Shown: positions 9,672 through 18,687 of the stretch, piece by piece
Layout of the letters: each line of letters begins with the position of its first letter
Numbering within the stretch: position 1 is the stretch's first letter
From: Caballeronia sp. INDeC2
GTDB taxonomy: Bacteria; Pseudomonadota; Gammaproteobacteria; Burkholderiales; Burkholderiaceae
Direction of reading: 5' to 3'
Length of the DNA: 64,000 bases
Assembly: GCF_023631325.1 (NCBI RefSeq)
Contig: NZ_JALQDG010000001.1
Span: 155,402-219,401 of the forward strand
Program-made: the position numbers and the translations under genes
The notes under the pieces: generated by a model
The model's database searches: none
Told to the model about the DNA's origin: nothing
Seen by the model: only the letters and a program-made list of their open reading frames with translations

Positions 9672-10274
9672 ATGAAGCGAGTTTTCTCCGTGTTTCCGTT
9701 CCTTTTGAATCGCGCGGCCGCGCGCTTTTGTCCGAACATCGTGTCGACGGGCAAACTGGTGTGCGCATCTGTCGCATGCGGCGTGTTGCTGGCGTGCACG
9801 CCGTCCTATGACTGGCGCACCGTGATGAACAACGACGACGGCTACGAAGTGACGTTGCCGGCGAAGCCGCGTTCCGACGAGCGAAAGATCGAGATCGCCG
9901 GCCAATCGATGACGATGCGCATGCAAACCGCCGAAGCCGGCGATGCCGTATTCGCCGTCGGCACGGTGGTGCTGCCGAACGCCGATCCGCAACTTCAGCG
10001 GGCGACGCTCGATTTCCTTCAGCGAGGGCTTGCGCGCAACGTCAACGCGCAACCCGCTGCGCGCGCGACGCAAATCGACCTCGCCGCCGGTGGACGCGTG
10101 CTGGGAAGCGAGATGGAAGTGAAGGGCGAAGGTGGGGATAAGCGCGAATCGCGAACGATCCAGGCGAGATTCGTCGCCCGCGGCGCGCATGTCTATCAGC
10201 TGGCAATCGTGTCGGACAAAGAGCCTCCGCGAGAGCAGGCGGACCAATTTTTTACGTCCTTCAAACTCTTTTAG
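9672..10274 (+). CDS. Putative lipoprotein, unknown function
   Basis: The 200-residue product starts with a basic, hydrophobic region ending in a lipobox-like GVLLAC with the lipidation cysteine at about C42. The mature part contains GYEVTLPAKPRSDER, a mixed alpha-beta region and a C-terminal QADQFFTSFKLF, a pattern seen in small hypothetical proteins that follow TlpA genes in Burkholderia relatives. It is divergent from the TlpA gene with 136 bases between the starts. I do not recognise a function. The distance from the first methionine to the lipobox is longer than usual, so a later start is possible. Confidence 0.7.
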   Translation: MKRVFSVFPFLLNRAAARFCPNIVSTGKLVCASVACGVLLACTPSYDWRTVMNNDDGYEVTLPAKPRSDERKIEIAGQSMTMRMQTAEAGDAVFAVGTVVLPNADPQLQRATLDFLQRGLARNVNAQPAARATQIDLAAGGRVLGSEMEVKGEGGDKRESRTIQARFVARGAHVYQLAIVSDKEPPREQADQFFTSFKLF

Positions 10275-10391
10275 AGGAAGGCCTCGAATTTCTGCATGCG
10301 CTGATTTAAGAACGCCTTGGTCTGCTGAAACGAATCCAAGTTCCTTCATAAGTTTACGCGCTAATTGCCGGATTCGTATGGACTTTTTCCG

Positions 10392-10427
10392 CTATCCACA
10401 ATCTCTGTGGATAACATTGTGGAAAAG
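10392..10427. promoter_or_regulatory. Cluster of three DnaA-box nonamers
   Basis: Within 36 bases there are CTATCCACA (10392-10400, one mismatch), the perfect consensus box on the minus strand (TGTGGATAA at 10406-10414), and TGTGGAAAA (10419-10427, one mismatch on the minus strand). The first two form a perfect inverted repeat TATCCACA / TGTGGATA with a 5-base spacer. The surrounding 10275-10653 interval is AT-rich for this genome and otherwise holds no gene. A short palindrome GTCAAG-T-CTTGAC lies at 10591-10603. Confidence 0.6.
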
Positions 10428-10653
10428 AGTGTGCGGTAGCGCGCAAAAGCCCGATTCATGCGGTTTACGTTAGTTTGCCTTCGTTCGTGGCAAGTTAAAT
10501 AGTTCAATAAAATCAATGGTCTGCAAAATCGGCGAGAAACGGGGCTTTGATCGGACGAAAAAGCGCCCCGGATCGCTTCAATGTGTATAAGTCAAGTCTT
10601 GACAAGCGATTTTCCCCTAGCAGGGCGCGGACCAGAGCACGCCCGGGCAGCCG

Positions 10654-12198
10654 TCACGCTGTCGTGAGCAGCCGCCGGTATTGAACTGCCTCGGCGACGT
10701 GCGACGCATCGGGCGAATCGGCGCCGGCGAGATCGGCGATCGTCCGCACGACCTTGAGCACGCGGTAGTAGGCCCGCGCCGACCAGCCGAAGCGTTCGCC
10801 CGCCGCGCGCAACAACGCTTCGCCGGCGGAATCGGGGCGGCAGACTTCGTCGGCTTCGCGGCCGTTAAGATCGCGGTTGATCTTGCCCTGTCGGTGCGTC
10901 TGAATGTCGCGTGCCGCCGCGACGCGTGCCGCGACCTTTGCGCTCGACTCGCCACGCTGCACGCCGCGCGCCGACAATTCCGCGGGCGACAGCGCCGGCA
11001 GTTCGATCTGGATATCGATGCGGTCCATCAGCGGACCCGACAGCTTGCGCAGATAGCGCGCGGCGACATCCGGCGAGCAGCGGCAGCGTCCGCTGGGATC
11101 GCCGCGCCAGCCGCACGGGCACGGATTCATCGCGGCGACAAGCTGGCAGGCGGCAGGGAAATCCGCCTGCTGCGCGGCGCGCGAAATCGTGATTTGCCCG
11201 ACTTCGAGCGGCTCGCGCAGCGTTTCGAGCACTTTGCGGTCGAATTCGGGAAACTCGTCGAGAAACAGGACGCCGAGATGCGCGAGCGTGATCTCGCCCG
11301 GCTGCGGCGGATTGCGCCCGCCGACCAGCGCCGCCGCACTCGACGAGTGATGCGGTGCGCGAAACGGCCGCCTCCGCCACTGCTCGGGCGTGAAGCCGAT
11401 CGAGCTCGCCGAGAGGATCGCCGCGGAGGTGAGCGCTTCGTCGTCGTTCATCGGCGGGAGAAGGCCCGGCAGGCGCGCGGCGAGCATCGATTTTCCCGCG
11501 CCCGGCGGCCCCACCATCAGCAGATGATGGCCGCCCGCCGCGGCGACTTCCAGCGCGCGCCGCGCGGCGGGTTGGCCGATCACGTCGGCGAGATCGGCGG
11601 CGGGCGCGGCTGTCGGGGCAAGCGGCACGGCGTGCACTGGCCGCAGCCGCGCATCGGGAACATCGTTCAGATGCGCGCAGAGCGTAGGCAAGTCCGCCGC
11701 GCCGAAGACTTCGATGCCGGGCACGAGCGCCGCCTCCGCCGCGCTTGCGAGCGGCACGTAGATCTCCGGGATGCGCGTGTCCGGATCGCGCGTCGACGCG
11801 TAATGGCGAGCCGCGCCGCAGACCATCGCGAACGCGCCGCGCATCGGACGCAGGGCGCCGGTCAGCGACAACTCTCCAGCGAACTCGCGATGCTCGAGCG
11901 ATTCGGCCGGAATCTGCCCGCTCGCGGCAAGAATGCCGAGGGCGATCGGCAAATCGAAGCGGCCGCTTTCCTTGGGCAGATCGGCGGGCGCGAGATTGAC
12001 GGTGATCCGGCGGACGGGAAAGTCGAAACCGCAGTTCTGAAGCGCGGCGCGCACGCGCTCGCGGCTTTCGCGGACTTCGAGATCGGGCAGGCCGACGATG
12101 GAAAACGACGGCAACCCGTTGGCGAGATGGACTTCGACGACGACTTCGGGCGCGCGCCCAGGAGCGGGCGCGCGGCTGCGGACCACGGCAAGCGACAT
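10654..12198 (-). CDS. comM: ComM/YifB-family Mg-chelatase-like AAA+ ATPase
   Basis: This 514-residue protein belongs to the ComM (YifB) family, hexameric helicases that promote branch migration during natural transformation. An N-terminal LonC-like domain (VEVHLANGLPSFSIVGLPD) is followed by the ATPase with Walker A GPPGAGKS, Walker B VLFLDEFPEF, RAPHHSSS, a cysteine-rich insertion NPCPCGWRG, and the C-terminal magnesium-chelatase helical region. It starts 89 bases downstream of ubiK on the same strand. Family assignment is firm; whether this strain is transformable is not visible here. Confidence 0.95.
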   Translation of the reverse strand: MSLAVVRSRAPAPGRAPEVVVEVHLANGLPSFSIVGLPDLEVRESRERVRAALQNCGFDFPVRRITVNLAPADLPKESGRFDLPIALGILAASGQIPAESLEHREFAGELSLTGALRPMRGAFAMVCGAARHYASTRDPDTRIPEIYVPLASAAEAALVPGIEVFGAADLPTLCAHLNDVPDARLRPVHAVPLAPTAAPAADLADVIGQPAARRALEVAAAGGHHLLMVGPPGAGKSMLAARLPGLLPPMNDDEALTSAAILSASSIGFTPEQWRRRPFRAPHHSSSAAALVGGRNPPQPGEITLAHLGVLFLDEFPEFDRKVLETLREPLEVGQITISRAAQQADFPAACQLVAAMNPCPCGWRGDPSGRCRCSPDVAARYLRKLSGPLMDRIDIQIELPALSPAELSARGVQRGESSAKVAARVAAARDIQTHRQGKINRDLNGREADEVCRPDSAGEALLRAAGERFGWSARAYYRVLKVVRTIADLAGADSPDASHVAEAVQYRRLLTTA

Positions 12199-12287
12199 GA
12201 TTTCACCTGAAACGGCGCTTCGAGCACGCCGGCAATAAAACTAGAAACTCACGGCTCGCTAGCCGAGGGATGCGATGAGACTGGCGC

Positions 12288-12554
12288 TCAGTCCTGCGTG
12301 GTGCTGGCGCTTCCGGCCGCGAGACGCTGCTCCAGTTGCGCGACGCGCTTTTCGAGTTCCTCCAGACGTGCGCGCGTGCGCACGAGCACTTGCGTTTGCG
12401 TGTCGAATTCCTCGCGCGTCACGAGATCCAGCTTCGAGAACCCCTGCGAGAGCATCGCCTTCATGTTTTTTTCGACGTCTTTCGCGGGCGAATTCTTGAA
12501 GAGCTCGCTCATCTTCTGCTGCAGATCGTTGAAAACGTCGTTGGGCTGCTTCAT
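12288..12554 (-). CDS. ubiK: Ubiquinone biosynthesis accessory factor (BMFP domain)
   Basis: UbiK is a small coiled-coil factor that binds UbiJ and lipid and supports aerobic ubiquinone synthesis. The 88-residue product starts MKQPNDVFNDLQQKMSELF, has the conserved KNMKAMLSQGFSKLDLVTREEFD core, and ends in a leucine-zipper-like coiled coil (ARLEELEKRVAQLEQRL). ATG 12554 is backed by GGGAG 7-8 bases upstream. It precedes comM on the same strand. Confidence 0.9.
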   Translation of the reverse strand: MKQPNDVFNDLQQKMSELFKNSPAKDVEKNMKAMLSQGFSKLDLVTREEFDTQTQVLVRTRARLEELEKRVAQLEQRLAAGSASTTQD

Positions 12555-12859
12555 CGTTTCTCCCTTCTTGCACAAAAAAAGTGCATTCATTGTTAGGTCA
12601 GTGCCCCAAATTTTCGAATGTTCGAAATTGGTGCGCGCCGCTGACTGTGCAGACGCGCCGTGGAACACCGCTGAGGCGCCGCGATTTTAGCGCTGCCGCA
12701 CGCTCGCGTTGTCCGCCCATGCCCCTTTTTGCGGGACCTTGCGACCACTCTAGCAACGAACCCACCCCGGCGCCAGCACGTGCGACGCGCGTTGGCCATT
12801 CGGACGACCCTTCGACGGGAGGTTTCCGTAAATCGCCCAAACCCGCATGAACACTCGCA

Positions 12860-12875
12860 TGGCATACGAGTTGCA
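12860..12875 (+). promoter_or_regulatory. Sigma-54 promoter of glnK-amtB
   Basis: TGGCATACGAGTTGCA fits the sigma-54 consensus exactly, with GG-N10-GC spacing. Transcription would start near 12887, about 110 bases before glnK. This is the expected nitrogen-limitation promoter for glnK-amtB, normally activated by phosphorylated NtrC. I did not find a convincing NtrC palindrome just upstream. The rest of 12555-12998 contains no gene. Confidence 0.85.
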
Positions 12876-12938
12876 TAACTGGCGCGGACCTTTTCTGCAC
12901 GCTCTCTGAGCGGCCCGGCAGGGCAGACGTCGCGGTAA

Positions 12939-13337
<399 letters not shown>

Positions 13338-13368
13338 CAAGAAATTGGCGATAAGAGGAACCAGAAGA

Positions 13369-14844
13369 ATGCGTAACTTTTTGATGTCACTGCTGGTGGC
13401 GGGCGCGCTGGTCGGCGCGAATGTCGGCACCGCTCTCGCCCAGGATGCGTCCGCTCCGGCCGCTGCCTCGGCACCCGCGTCGTCCGATACCGCCGCAAGC
13501 GCACCGGCCTCCGCCAACACGGCGATGGCGTCGTCCGCGGAAGCCGCATCGGCAGCGGCGGCAGCGTCGGGCGCATCCGACGCAGCGCCCGCCGCCCCGA
13601 CCGAACCGACCATGGTCGATTCGTCCAAGATCAGCTCGGGCGACACCGCCTGGATGCTGACCTCGGTCGCCCTCGTGCTGTTCATGACGATCCCCGGTCT
13701 CGCGCTCTTCTACGCGGGCATGGTGCGCAAGAAGAATGTCCTCGCCACGGCGATGCAGAGCTTTGCGATCTGCTGTCTCGTGACGATTCTCTGGACCGTC
13801 GTCGGCTACAGCATCGCGTTCACGCCGGGCGGTTCGTTCATCGGCGGCTTCTCGCGCGTGTTCCTGCACGGCTTGGCCTACATCAAGGGTGACAAGGCGA
13901 CCACGCTCACCGTGAGCCACCTCGCCACGACCATTCCGGAGTCGGTCTACTTCGCGTTCCAGCTGACGTTCGCGGTCATCACCCCGGCGCTCATCACCGG
14001 CGCATTCGCCGACCGCATGAAATTCTCGGCGATGCTCGTGTTCATGACGCTGTGGTCGCTGATCGTCTACTCGCCGATCGCGCACATGGTCTGGGAACCG
14101 ACCGGCTGGCTGGCGACGGCTGGCGTGCTCGACTTCGCGGGCGGCACGGTGGTTCACATCAACGCCGGTATCGCGGGCCTGATGTGCTGTCTGGTGCTCG
14201 GCAAGCGCGTCGGCTACGGCCGCGAAGTGATGGCTCCGCACAACCTCGTGCTTTCGCTGATCGGCGCATCGATGCTGTGGGTGGGCTGGTTCGGCTTCAA
14301 CGCGGGTTCGGCAGTCGCCGCTGACGGCCGTGCCGGCTTCGCGATGCTCACGACGCAGATCGCCACGGCGTTCGCCGCATTCGGCTGGATGTTCGCGGAG
14401 TGGATCACGAAGGGCAAGCCGTCGGTGCTCGGCATCATTTCGGGCGCGGTCGCGGGTCTGGTGGCGGTGACGCCGGCGTCGGGCTTCGTCGGCGTGACCG
14501 GCGCGATCGTGATCGGCATCGTCGCCGGCGTGGTCTGCTTCTGGTCGGCGACGTGGCTCAAGCACAAGTTCAACTACGACGACTCGCTCGACGCGTTCGG
14601 CGTGCACGGCGTGGGCGGGATCATCGGCGCGCTGCTGACGGGCGTGTTCGCGGTGAAGGACATCGGCGGTTTCGACGGCAGCGTGCTCGTGCAGGCGAAG
14701 GGCGTGCTCGTCACGCTGGTCTACAGCGGCCTCGTCAGCTTCATCCTGCTCAAGATCATCGACATGACGATGGGCCTGCGCGTCACCGAAGAACAGGAAC
14801 GCGAAGGTCTCGACGTCACGCTGCACGGCGAGCACGTCGAATAA
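13369..14844 (+). CDS. amtB: Ammonium transporter
   Basis: AmtB forms a trimeric ammonium channel in the inner membrane that is blocked by GlnK. The 491-residue protein has a signal-like N-terminus, an Ala/Ser/Pro-rich stretch (residues about 20-80), then about 11 membrane segments with ALFYAGMVRKKN, DFAGGTVVHINAG, and the twin-histidine region SLDAFGVHGVGGIIGALLTG. ATG 13369 is supported by GAGG upstream; a TTG at 13345 is also in frame. The long low-complexity periplasmic extension is not part of the channel core. Confidence 0.96.
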   Translation: MRNFLMSLLVAGALVGANVGTALAQDASAPAAASAPASSDTAASAPASANTAMASSAEAASAAAAASGASDAAPAAPTEPTMVDSSKISSGDTAWMLTSVALVLFMTIPGLALFYAGMVRKKNVLATAMQSFAICCLVTILWTVVGYSIAFTPGGSFIGGFSRVFLHGLAYIKGDKATTLTVSHLATTIPESVYFAFQLTFAVITPALITGAFADRMKFSAMLVFMTLWSLIVYSPIAHMVWEPTGWLATAGVLDFAGGTVVHINAGIAGLMCCLVLGKRVGYGREVMAPHNLVLSLIGASMLWVGWFGFNAGSAVAADGRAGFAMLTTQIATAFAAFGWMFAEWITKGKPSVLGIISGAVAGLVAVTPASGFVGVTGAIVIGIVAGVVCFWSATWLKHKFNYDDSLDAFGVHGVGGIIGALLTGVFAVKDIGGFDGSVLVQAKGVLVTLVYSGLVSFILLKIIDMTMGLRVTEEQEREGLDVTLHGEHVE

Positions 14845-14911
14845 GGAATTCGTCGCAGCCGGACGTTCGGAGGACGACCGGTTCGACGCAACGAACGAGC
14901 GCAGCGACTTC

Positions 14912-14938
14912 GCCCGCCTTCATGGCGGGCATTTTTTT
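14912..14938 (+). terminator. Rho-independent terminator after amtB
   Basis: GCCCGCC (14912-14918) and GGCGGGC (14924-14930) form a 7-base stem with a 5-base loop followed by A and seven T residues. It closes the glnK-amtB operon. Confidence 0.88.
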
Positions 14939-15075
14939 GCCCGACCGCTTTTCGTCGGGTTTTCGTCGATGCCGCGTGGGCGCAATCGCCGGGAAACCTT
15001 GTGGATTGGCGGTTCATACCCAATTAGGCAAAGCAATTGCTCTACAATCTTTCGTCCCCAGTTCGCGAGTAATCA

Positions 15076-16365
15076 ATGGTTCCGCACCTAGTTACGGCGT
15101 TAAGTGGCCCGCTGCTCGACCTCGAGCGGAAAATCCTCGAGGCCATGCCTGCTATCGAGCGATGGTTCCGGCTCGAATGGCAAGAGCACACGCCGCCGTT
15201 TTACTGTTCCGTCGATCTGCGCAACGCGGGGTTCAAGCTCGCGCCCGTCGACACCAATCTCTTTCCCGGCGGTTTCAACAATCTGCCGCAGGAAGTGCTG
15301 CCGCTCGCGGTGCAGGCGGCGATGGCGTCCATCGAAAAAATCTGCCCGGACGCGAAGAATCTGCTCGTCATTCCGGAGCGCCACACGCGCAACGCGTTCT
15401 ATCTCGAGAACGTCGCGCGCCTCGCGCTGATCATGCGGCAGGCCGGGCTCAACATCCGCTTCGGGACGCTCGACGAGAACATTCACGGTCCGGTAACCAT
15501 CGCGCTGGCCGACGGCCAGAAGATCGTGCTGGAGCCGCTCGAGCGCACATCGCGGCGTCTGGGCCTGAAGAACTTCGATCCCTGTTCGATCCTGCTCAAC
15601 AACGATCTCTCCGCCGGCATTCCGCCCGTGCTGGAGAATCTGCACGAGCAGTATCTGCTGCCGCCTTTGCACGCCGGCTGGGCCGTGCGTCGGAAATCGA
15701 CGCATTTCTCCTGCTATGACGATGTCGCGAAGAAGTTTTCGAAGCTCGTCGAAATCGATCCGTGGATGGTGAATCCGTACTTCGCGCACGTGGAAGGCGT
15801 CGATTACGAAGCGCGCACCGGCGAGGAAGCGCTCGCCGAGGCCATCGACGGCGTGCTCAAGAAGATCGCGAAGAAGTATCGCGAGTACGGCATCAGCGAG
15901 CGTCCGTATGTCGTGATCAAGGCGGATGCGGGCACCTACGGCAAGGGCGTGATGACCGTTCACGACGCGAGCGAGGTCGCCGCATTGACCAAGCGCGAGC
16001 GCGCGAAGATGAACGACGCGAAGGAAGGTCTGCAGGTCCACGACGTGATCGTGCAGGAAGGCGTGCATACGTTCGAGCGCGTGGAGAACGCGGTCGCCGA
16101 GCCGGTGGTGTACATGATCGACCGGTATGTCGTCGGCGGTTTTTATCGCGTGCACGAGTCGCGCGAGCGCGACCAGAACCTCAACGCGCCGGGCATGCAC
16201 TTCGTGCCGCTCGGTTTCGAGCACACGGCGCTTCCCGATACGCACGCCAAACCCGGCGCCGCGCCGCCGAACCGCTTCTACATGTATGGCGTCGTCGCGC
16301 GGCTCGCGCTGCTGGCGGCATCGGTCGAGCTCGAAAAGACCGATCCGGAAGCCATTCAGGTGTGA
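15076..16365 (+). CDS. gshA: Glutamate-cysteine ligase (proteobacterial variant type)
   Basis: This enzyme joins glutamate and cysteine, the first step of glutathione synthesis. The 429-residue protein is of the variant GshA class found in betaproteobacteria and Acidithiobacillus rather than the E. coli class: WFRLEWQEHTPPFYCSVDLRNAGFKLAPVDTN is split here as WFRLEWQEHTPPFYCSVDL and RNAGFKLAPVDTNLFPGGFN, then ERHTRNAFYLENVARL and VIKADAGTYGKGVMTV, an ATP-grasp-like glycine loop. It is followed 63 bases later by gshB. A TACAAT box lies near 15040. Confidence 0.93.
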   Translation: MVPHLVTALSGPLLDLERKILEAMPAIERWFRLEWQEHTPPFYCSVDLRNAGFKLAPVDTNLFPGGFNNLPQEVLPLAVQAAMASIEKICPDAKNLLVIPERHTRNAFYLENVARLALIMRQAGLNIRFGTLDENIHGPVTIALADGQKIVLEPLERTSRRLGLKNFDPCSILLNNDLSAGIPPVLENLHEQYLLPPLHAGWAVRRKSTHFSCYDDVAKKFSKLVEIDPWMVNPYFAHVEGVDYEARTGEEALAEAIDGVLKKIAKKYREYGISERPYVVIKADAGTYGKGVMTVHDASEVAALTKRERAKMNDAKEGLQVHDVIVQEGVHTFERVENAVAEPVVYMIDRYVVGGFYRVHESRERDQNLNAPGMHFVPLGFEHTALPDTHAKPGAAPPNRFYMYGVVARLALLAASVELEKTDPEAIQV

Positions 16366-16428
16366 ACACGGTGAGAAGCGGCGGCTTGCGGTAAGCTCGC
16401 AGGCCGCGCACCGAACTAGCGAATTGTC

Positions 16429-17385
16429 ATGAACATCCTCTTTATCGCCGACCCGCTCGATCGCTTCAAGATCTACAAGGACACGACCTACGCGATGATG
16501 GCCGAAGCCGCGCGGCGCGGTCACGTGCTCTACGCGTGCGAGCCGCAGCATCTCGCGTGGACGGGAACGAAGGTCGAGGCGAGCGTGCGACGTATCGCGA
16601 TCGTCGGCGACGAGGCCAACAGTGATCGCTGGCCGTGGTATGCGGCCGAGCAGGCGGAACATCTGCCGCTCACGCATTTCGATGCCGTGCTGATGCGCAA
16701 GGATCCGCCGTTCGACCTCGAATACGTCAACGCGACATGGCTGCTGGAGATCGCCGAGCGCAACGGCGCGCGCGTCTTCAACAAGCCGCAGGCGATTCGC
16801 GATCATTCGGAGAAGCTCGCCATCGCGGAATGGCCGCAGTTCGTCACGCCGACGCTCGTCACGCGCGATGCGGCGCGTCTGCGTGCCTTTCACGCCGAGC
16901 ATGGCGACGTGATTCTCAAGCCGCTCGACGGCATGGGCGGCATGGGCGTGTTCCGCGTGAAGGCGGACGGCATGAATCTCGGCTCCATCGTCGAGATGCT
17001 GTCGGAAGACGGCGCGCGCACGGTGATGGCGCAGCGGTTCATCCCCGAAATCAAGGACGGCGACAAGCGCATTCTCGTGATCGGCGGGCAGCCCGTGCCT
17101 TACTCGCTCGCGCGCATTCCGCAGGGCAGCGAAGTGCGCGGCAATCTCGCGGCGGGCGGTCTTGGCCGCGCGCAACCGCTGTCGGCGCGCGATCGCGAAA
17201 TCGCCGAAACGCTCGGTCCGGTGCTGCAAGCGCGCGGCTTGCTGCTGGCCGGGCTAGACGCGATCGGCGACTACCTCACCGAAGTCAACGTCACGAGCCC
17301 GACGTGCTTCCGCGAGATCATGGACCAGACCGGCTTCGACGTCGCCGCCATGTTCATCGACGCGCTCGAGCGCGCGGTCGACTGA
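16429..17385 (+). CDS. gshB: Glutathione synthetase
   Basis: GshB adds glycine to gamma-glutamylcysteine using ATP. The 318-residue protein starts [18 protein letters not shown] and carries ATP-grasp signatures: [34 protein letters not shown], and the metal-binding [17 protein letters not shown]. It is the second gene of the gshA-gshB operon. Confidence 0.96.
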   Translation: MNILFIADPLDRFKIYKDTTYAMMAEAARRGHVLYACEPQHLAWTGTKVEASVRRIAIVGDEANSDRWPWYAAEQAEHLPLTHFDAVLMRKDPPFDLEYVNATWLLEIAERNGARVFNKPQAIRDHSEKLAIAEWPQFVTPTLVTRDAARLRAFHAEHGDVILKPLDGMGGMGVFRVKADGMNLGSIVEMLSEDGARTVMAQRFIPEIKDGDKRILVIGGQPVPYSLARIPQGSEVRGNLAAGGLGRAQPLSARDREIAETLGPVLQARGLLLAGLDAIGDYLTEVNVTSPTCFREIMDQTGFDVAAMFIDALERAVD

Positions 17386-17669
17386 GTCGGCCGGCGAACG
17401 GAACGCGCGCGGACGCCGCGTCAAACTCAACTCGGCGGGACTGTTAGAATTGATTTCCCGCCGCCTGCGGTTTTGGGGCGCAAACGCGCCTTAAAGCACG
17501 GTTAAGCATCGCGGCGCAGGCTTGGGTTATCGAGGGCAGGCGGTTGATTTCGCCTGACTGGCGCCCACGTATGAGTTGTGTTCCGCGCCGCTCGCGCGCT
17601 TTAAGAGCAAACTCTGGGCCGTATCGTCTGACTTTTGTCGATCAAACGTCGCTGGGGCAATATCCTGAC

Positions 17670-18158
17670 ATGGCTGGCATCCTGATCATCGCGCACGCAC
17701 CTTTCGCCACCGCGCTACGCGAGTGCGTGGCTCACATCTACGGCGGTTTGCCGGCGCGCATCGGCGTCATCGATGTAATGCCGGACTGCGATCCGGTGGA
17801 AGTGCGTGCGTTCGCGCGCTCCGAAATCGATCGTCTGAAGGAAGACAACGGCGCGATCGTGCTCACCGACGTGTTCGGCGCGACCCCCGCGAACATCGCG
17901 GCGAGCCTGCACGATACCGACGTGCGCGTGCTCGCCGGCTGCAATTTGCCGATGCTGGTGCGCGCCGTCTGCTATCGCGCCACACCGCTCGACACGCTCG
18001 CCGAAAAAATCCTGCAAGGCGGCTCGAAAGGCATTCAGGAACTGGATTCGTCCACGCCGCTCAATCCCTGCGCCCTCGCGACGAAAGCGGCCGGCTCACC
18101 CGACCCGGCATGCTCGGCGAGCACCGATCTCGTCAGCGCGAAGGCCGCCAGCCACTGA
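17670..18158 (+). CDS. PTS system mannose-type EIIA component
   Basis: This 162-residue protein is an EIIA-Man family phosphocarrier. The phosphorylatable histidine is H9 in ILIIAHAPFA, and GAIVLTDVFGATPANIA is the conserved second motif. No mannose-type EIIB, EIIC or EIID genes follow, so it is more likely a regulatory EIIA acting with the HPr and EI encoded next to it than part of a sugar permease. ATG 17670 is chosen by alignment to the family start (MAGILIIAHAP). Confidence 0.9.
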   Translation: MAGILIIAHAPFATALRECVAHIYGGLPARIGVIDVMPDCDPVEVRAFARSEIDRLKEDNGAIVLTDVFGATPANIAASLHDTDVRVLAGCNLPMLVRAVCYRATPLDTLAEKILQGGSKGIQELDSSTPLNPCALATKAAGSPDPACSASTDLVSAKAASH

Positions 18159-18194
18159 CGCCGCACCATTCATTCATCTAGCGTTCGGAGCATC

Positions 18195-18464
18195 ATGCTG
18201 CAACAAGAAACAACAATCGTGAACAAGCTGGGGCTCCACGCACGCGCTTCGGCCAAGCTCACACAGCTGGCGGGCAATTTTCAATGCGAAATCTGGATGA
18301 GCCGCAACGGCCGCCGGATCAACGCGAAGAGCATCATGGGCGTGATGATGCTGGCGGCGGGCATCGGCAGCACGGTGACGATCGAAACCGAAGGCGCCGA
18401 CGAAGCCGAAGCAATGCAGGCGATTCTCGCGCTCATCGCCGACAAGTTCGGGGAAGGGCAGTAA
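18195..18464 (+). CDS. ptsH: Phosphocarrier protein HPr
   Basis: HPr relays phosphate from Enzyme I to EIIA proteins. The 89-residue protein has the active H15 in KLGLHARASAKL and the regulatory serine region S46 in NAKSIMGVMML, which in many betaproteobacteria is phosphorylated by HPr kinase. It lies 36 bases after the EIIA gene and 223 bases before ptsI. Confidence 0.95.
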   Translation: MLQQETTIVNKLGLHARASAKLTQLAGNFQCEIWMSRNGRRINAKSIMGVMMLAAGIGSTVTIETEGADEAEAMQAILALIADKFGEGQ

Positions 18465-18495
18465 GCGCTTCGCCGCTTTGCAGATTCAAATGAAG

Positions 18496-18519
18496 AGCCG
18501 CGCATCGACGCGGCTTTTT
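18496..18519 (+). terminator. Hairpin terminator between ptsH and ptsI
   Basis: AGCCGCG (18496-18502) and CGCGGCT (18509-18515) form a 7-base stem with a 6-base loop, followed by five T residues. It would end or attenuate EIIA-ptsH transcription before ptsI; a TATAAT box at 18611-18616 may then start a separate ptsI transcript. Confidence 0.75.
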
Positions 18520-18687
18520 CGTATCCGCATCACGCGTTCACATAATCTCGCGCAACCGTTTCGGCCCTGACGCTGCAGTGTGTTCAGGGACTTACCACGT
18601 CAATCGAACTTATAATGGACGCGCGGTTTGCGCCCGCCGAGGGGGCTCCCAGGCAGCCCGCGACAATCAAAATTAGAGGAGGTGCGC

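Noticed and set aside
10384..10610. Replication origin
   Set aside because: Three DnaA boxes are present, but there is no dnaA, dnaN, repA or parAB gene and no clear set of AT-rich repeats; described as a DnaA-box cluster instead.
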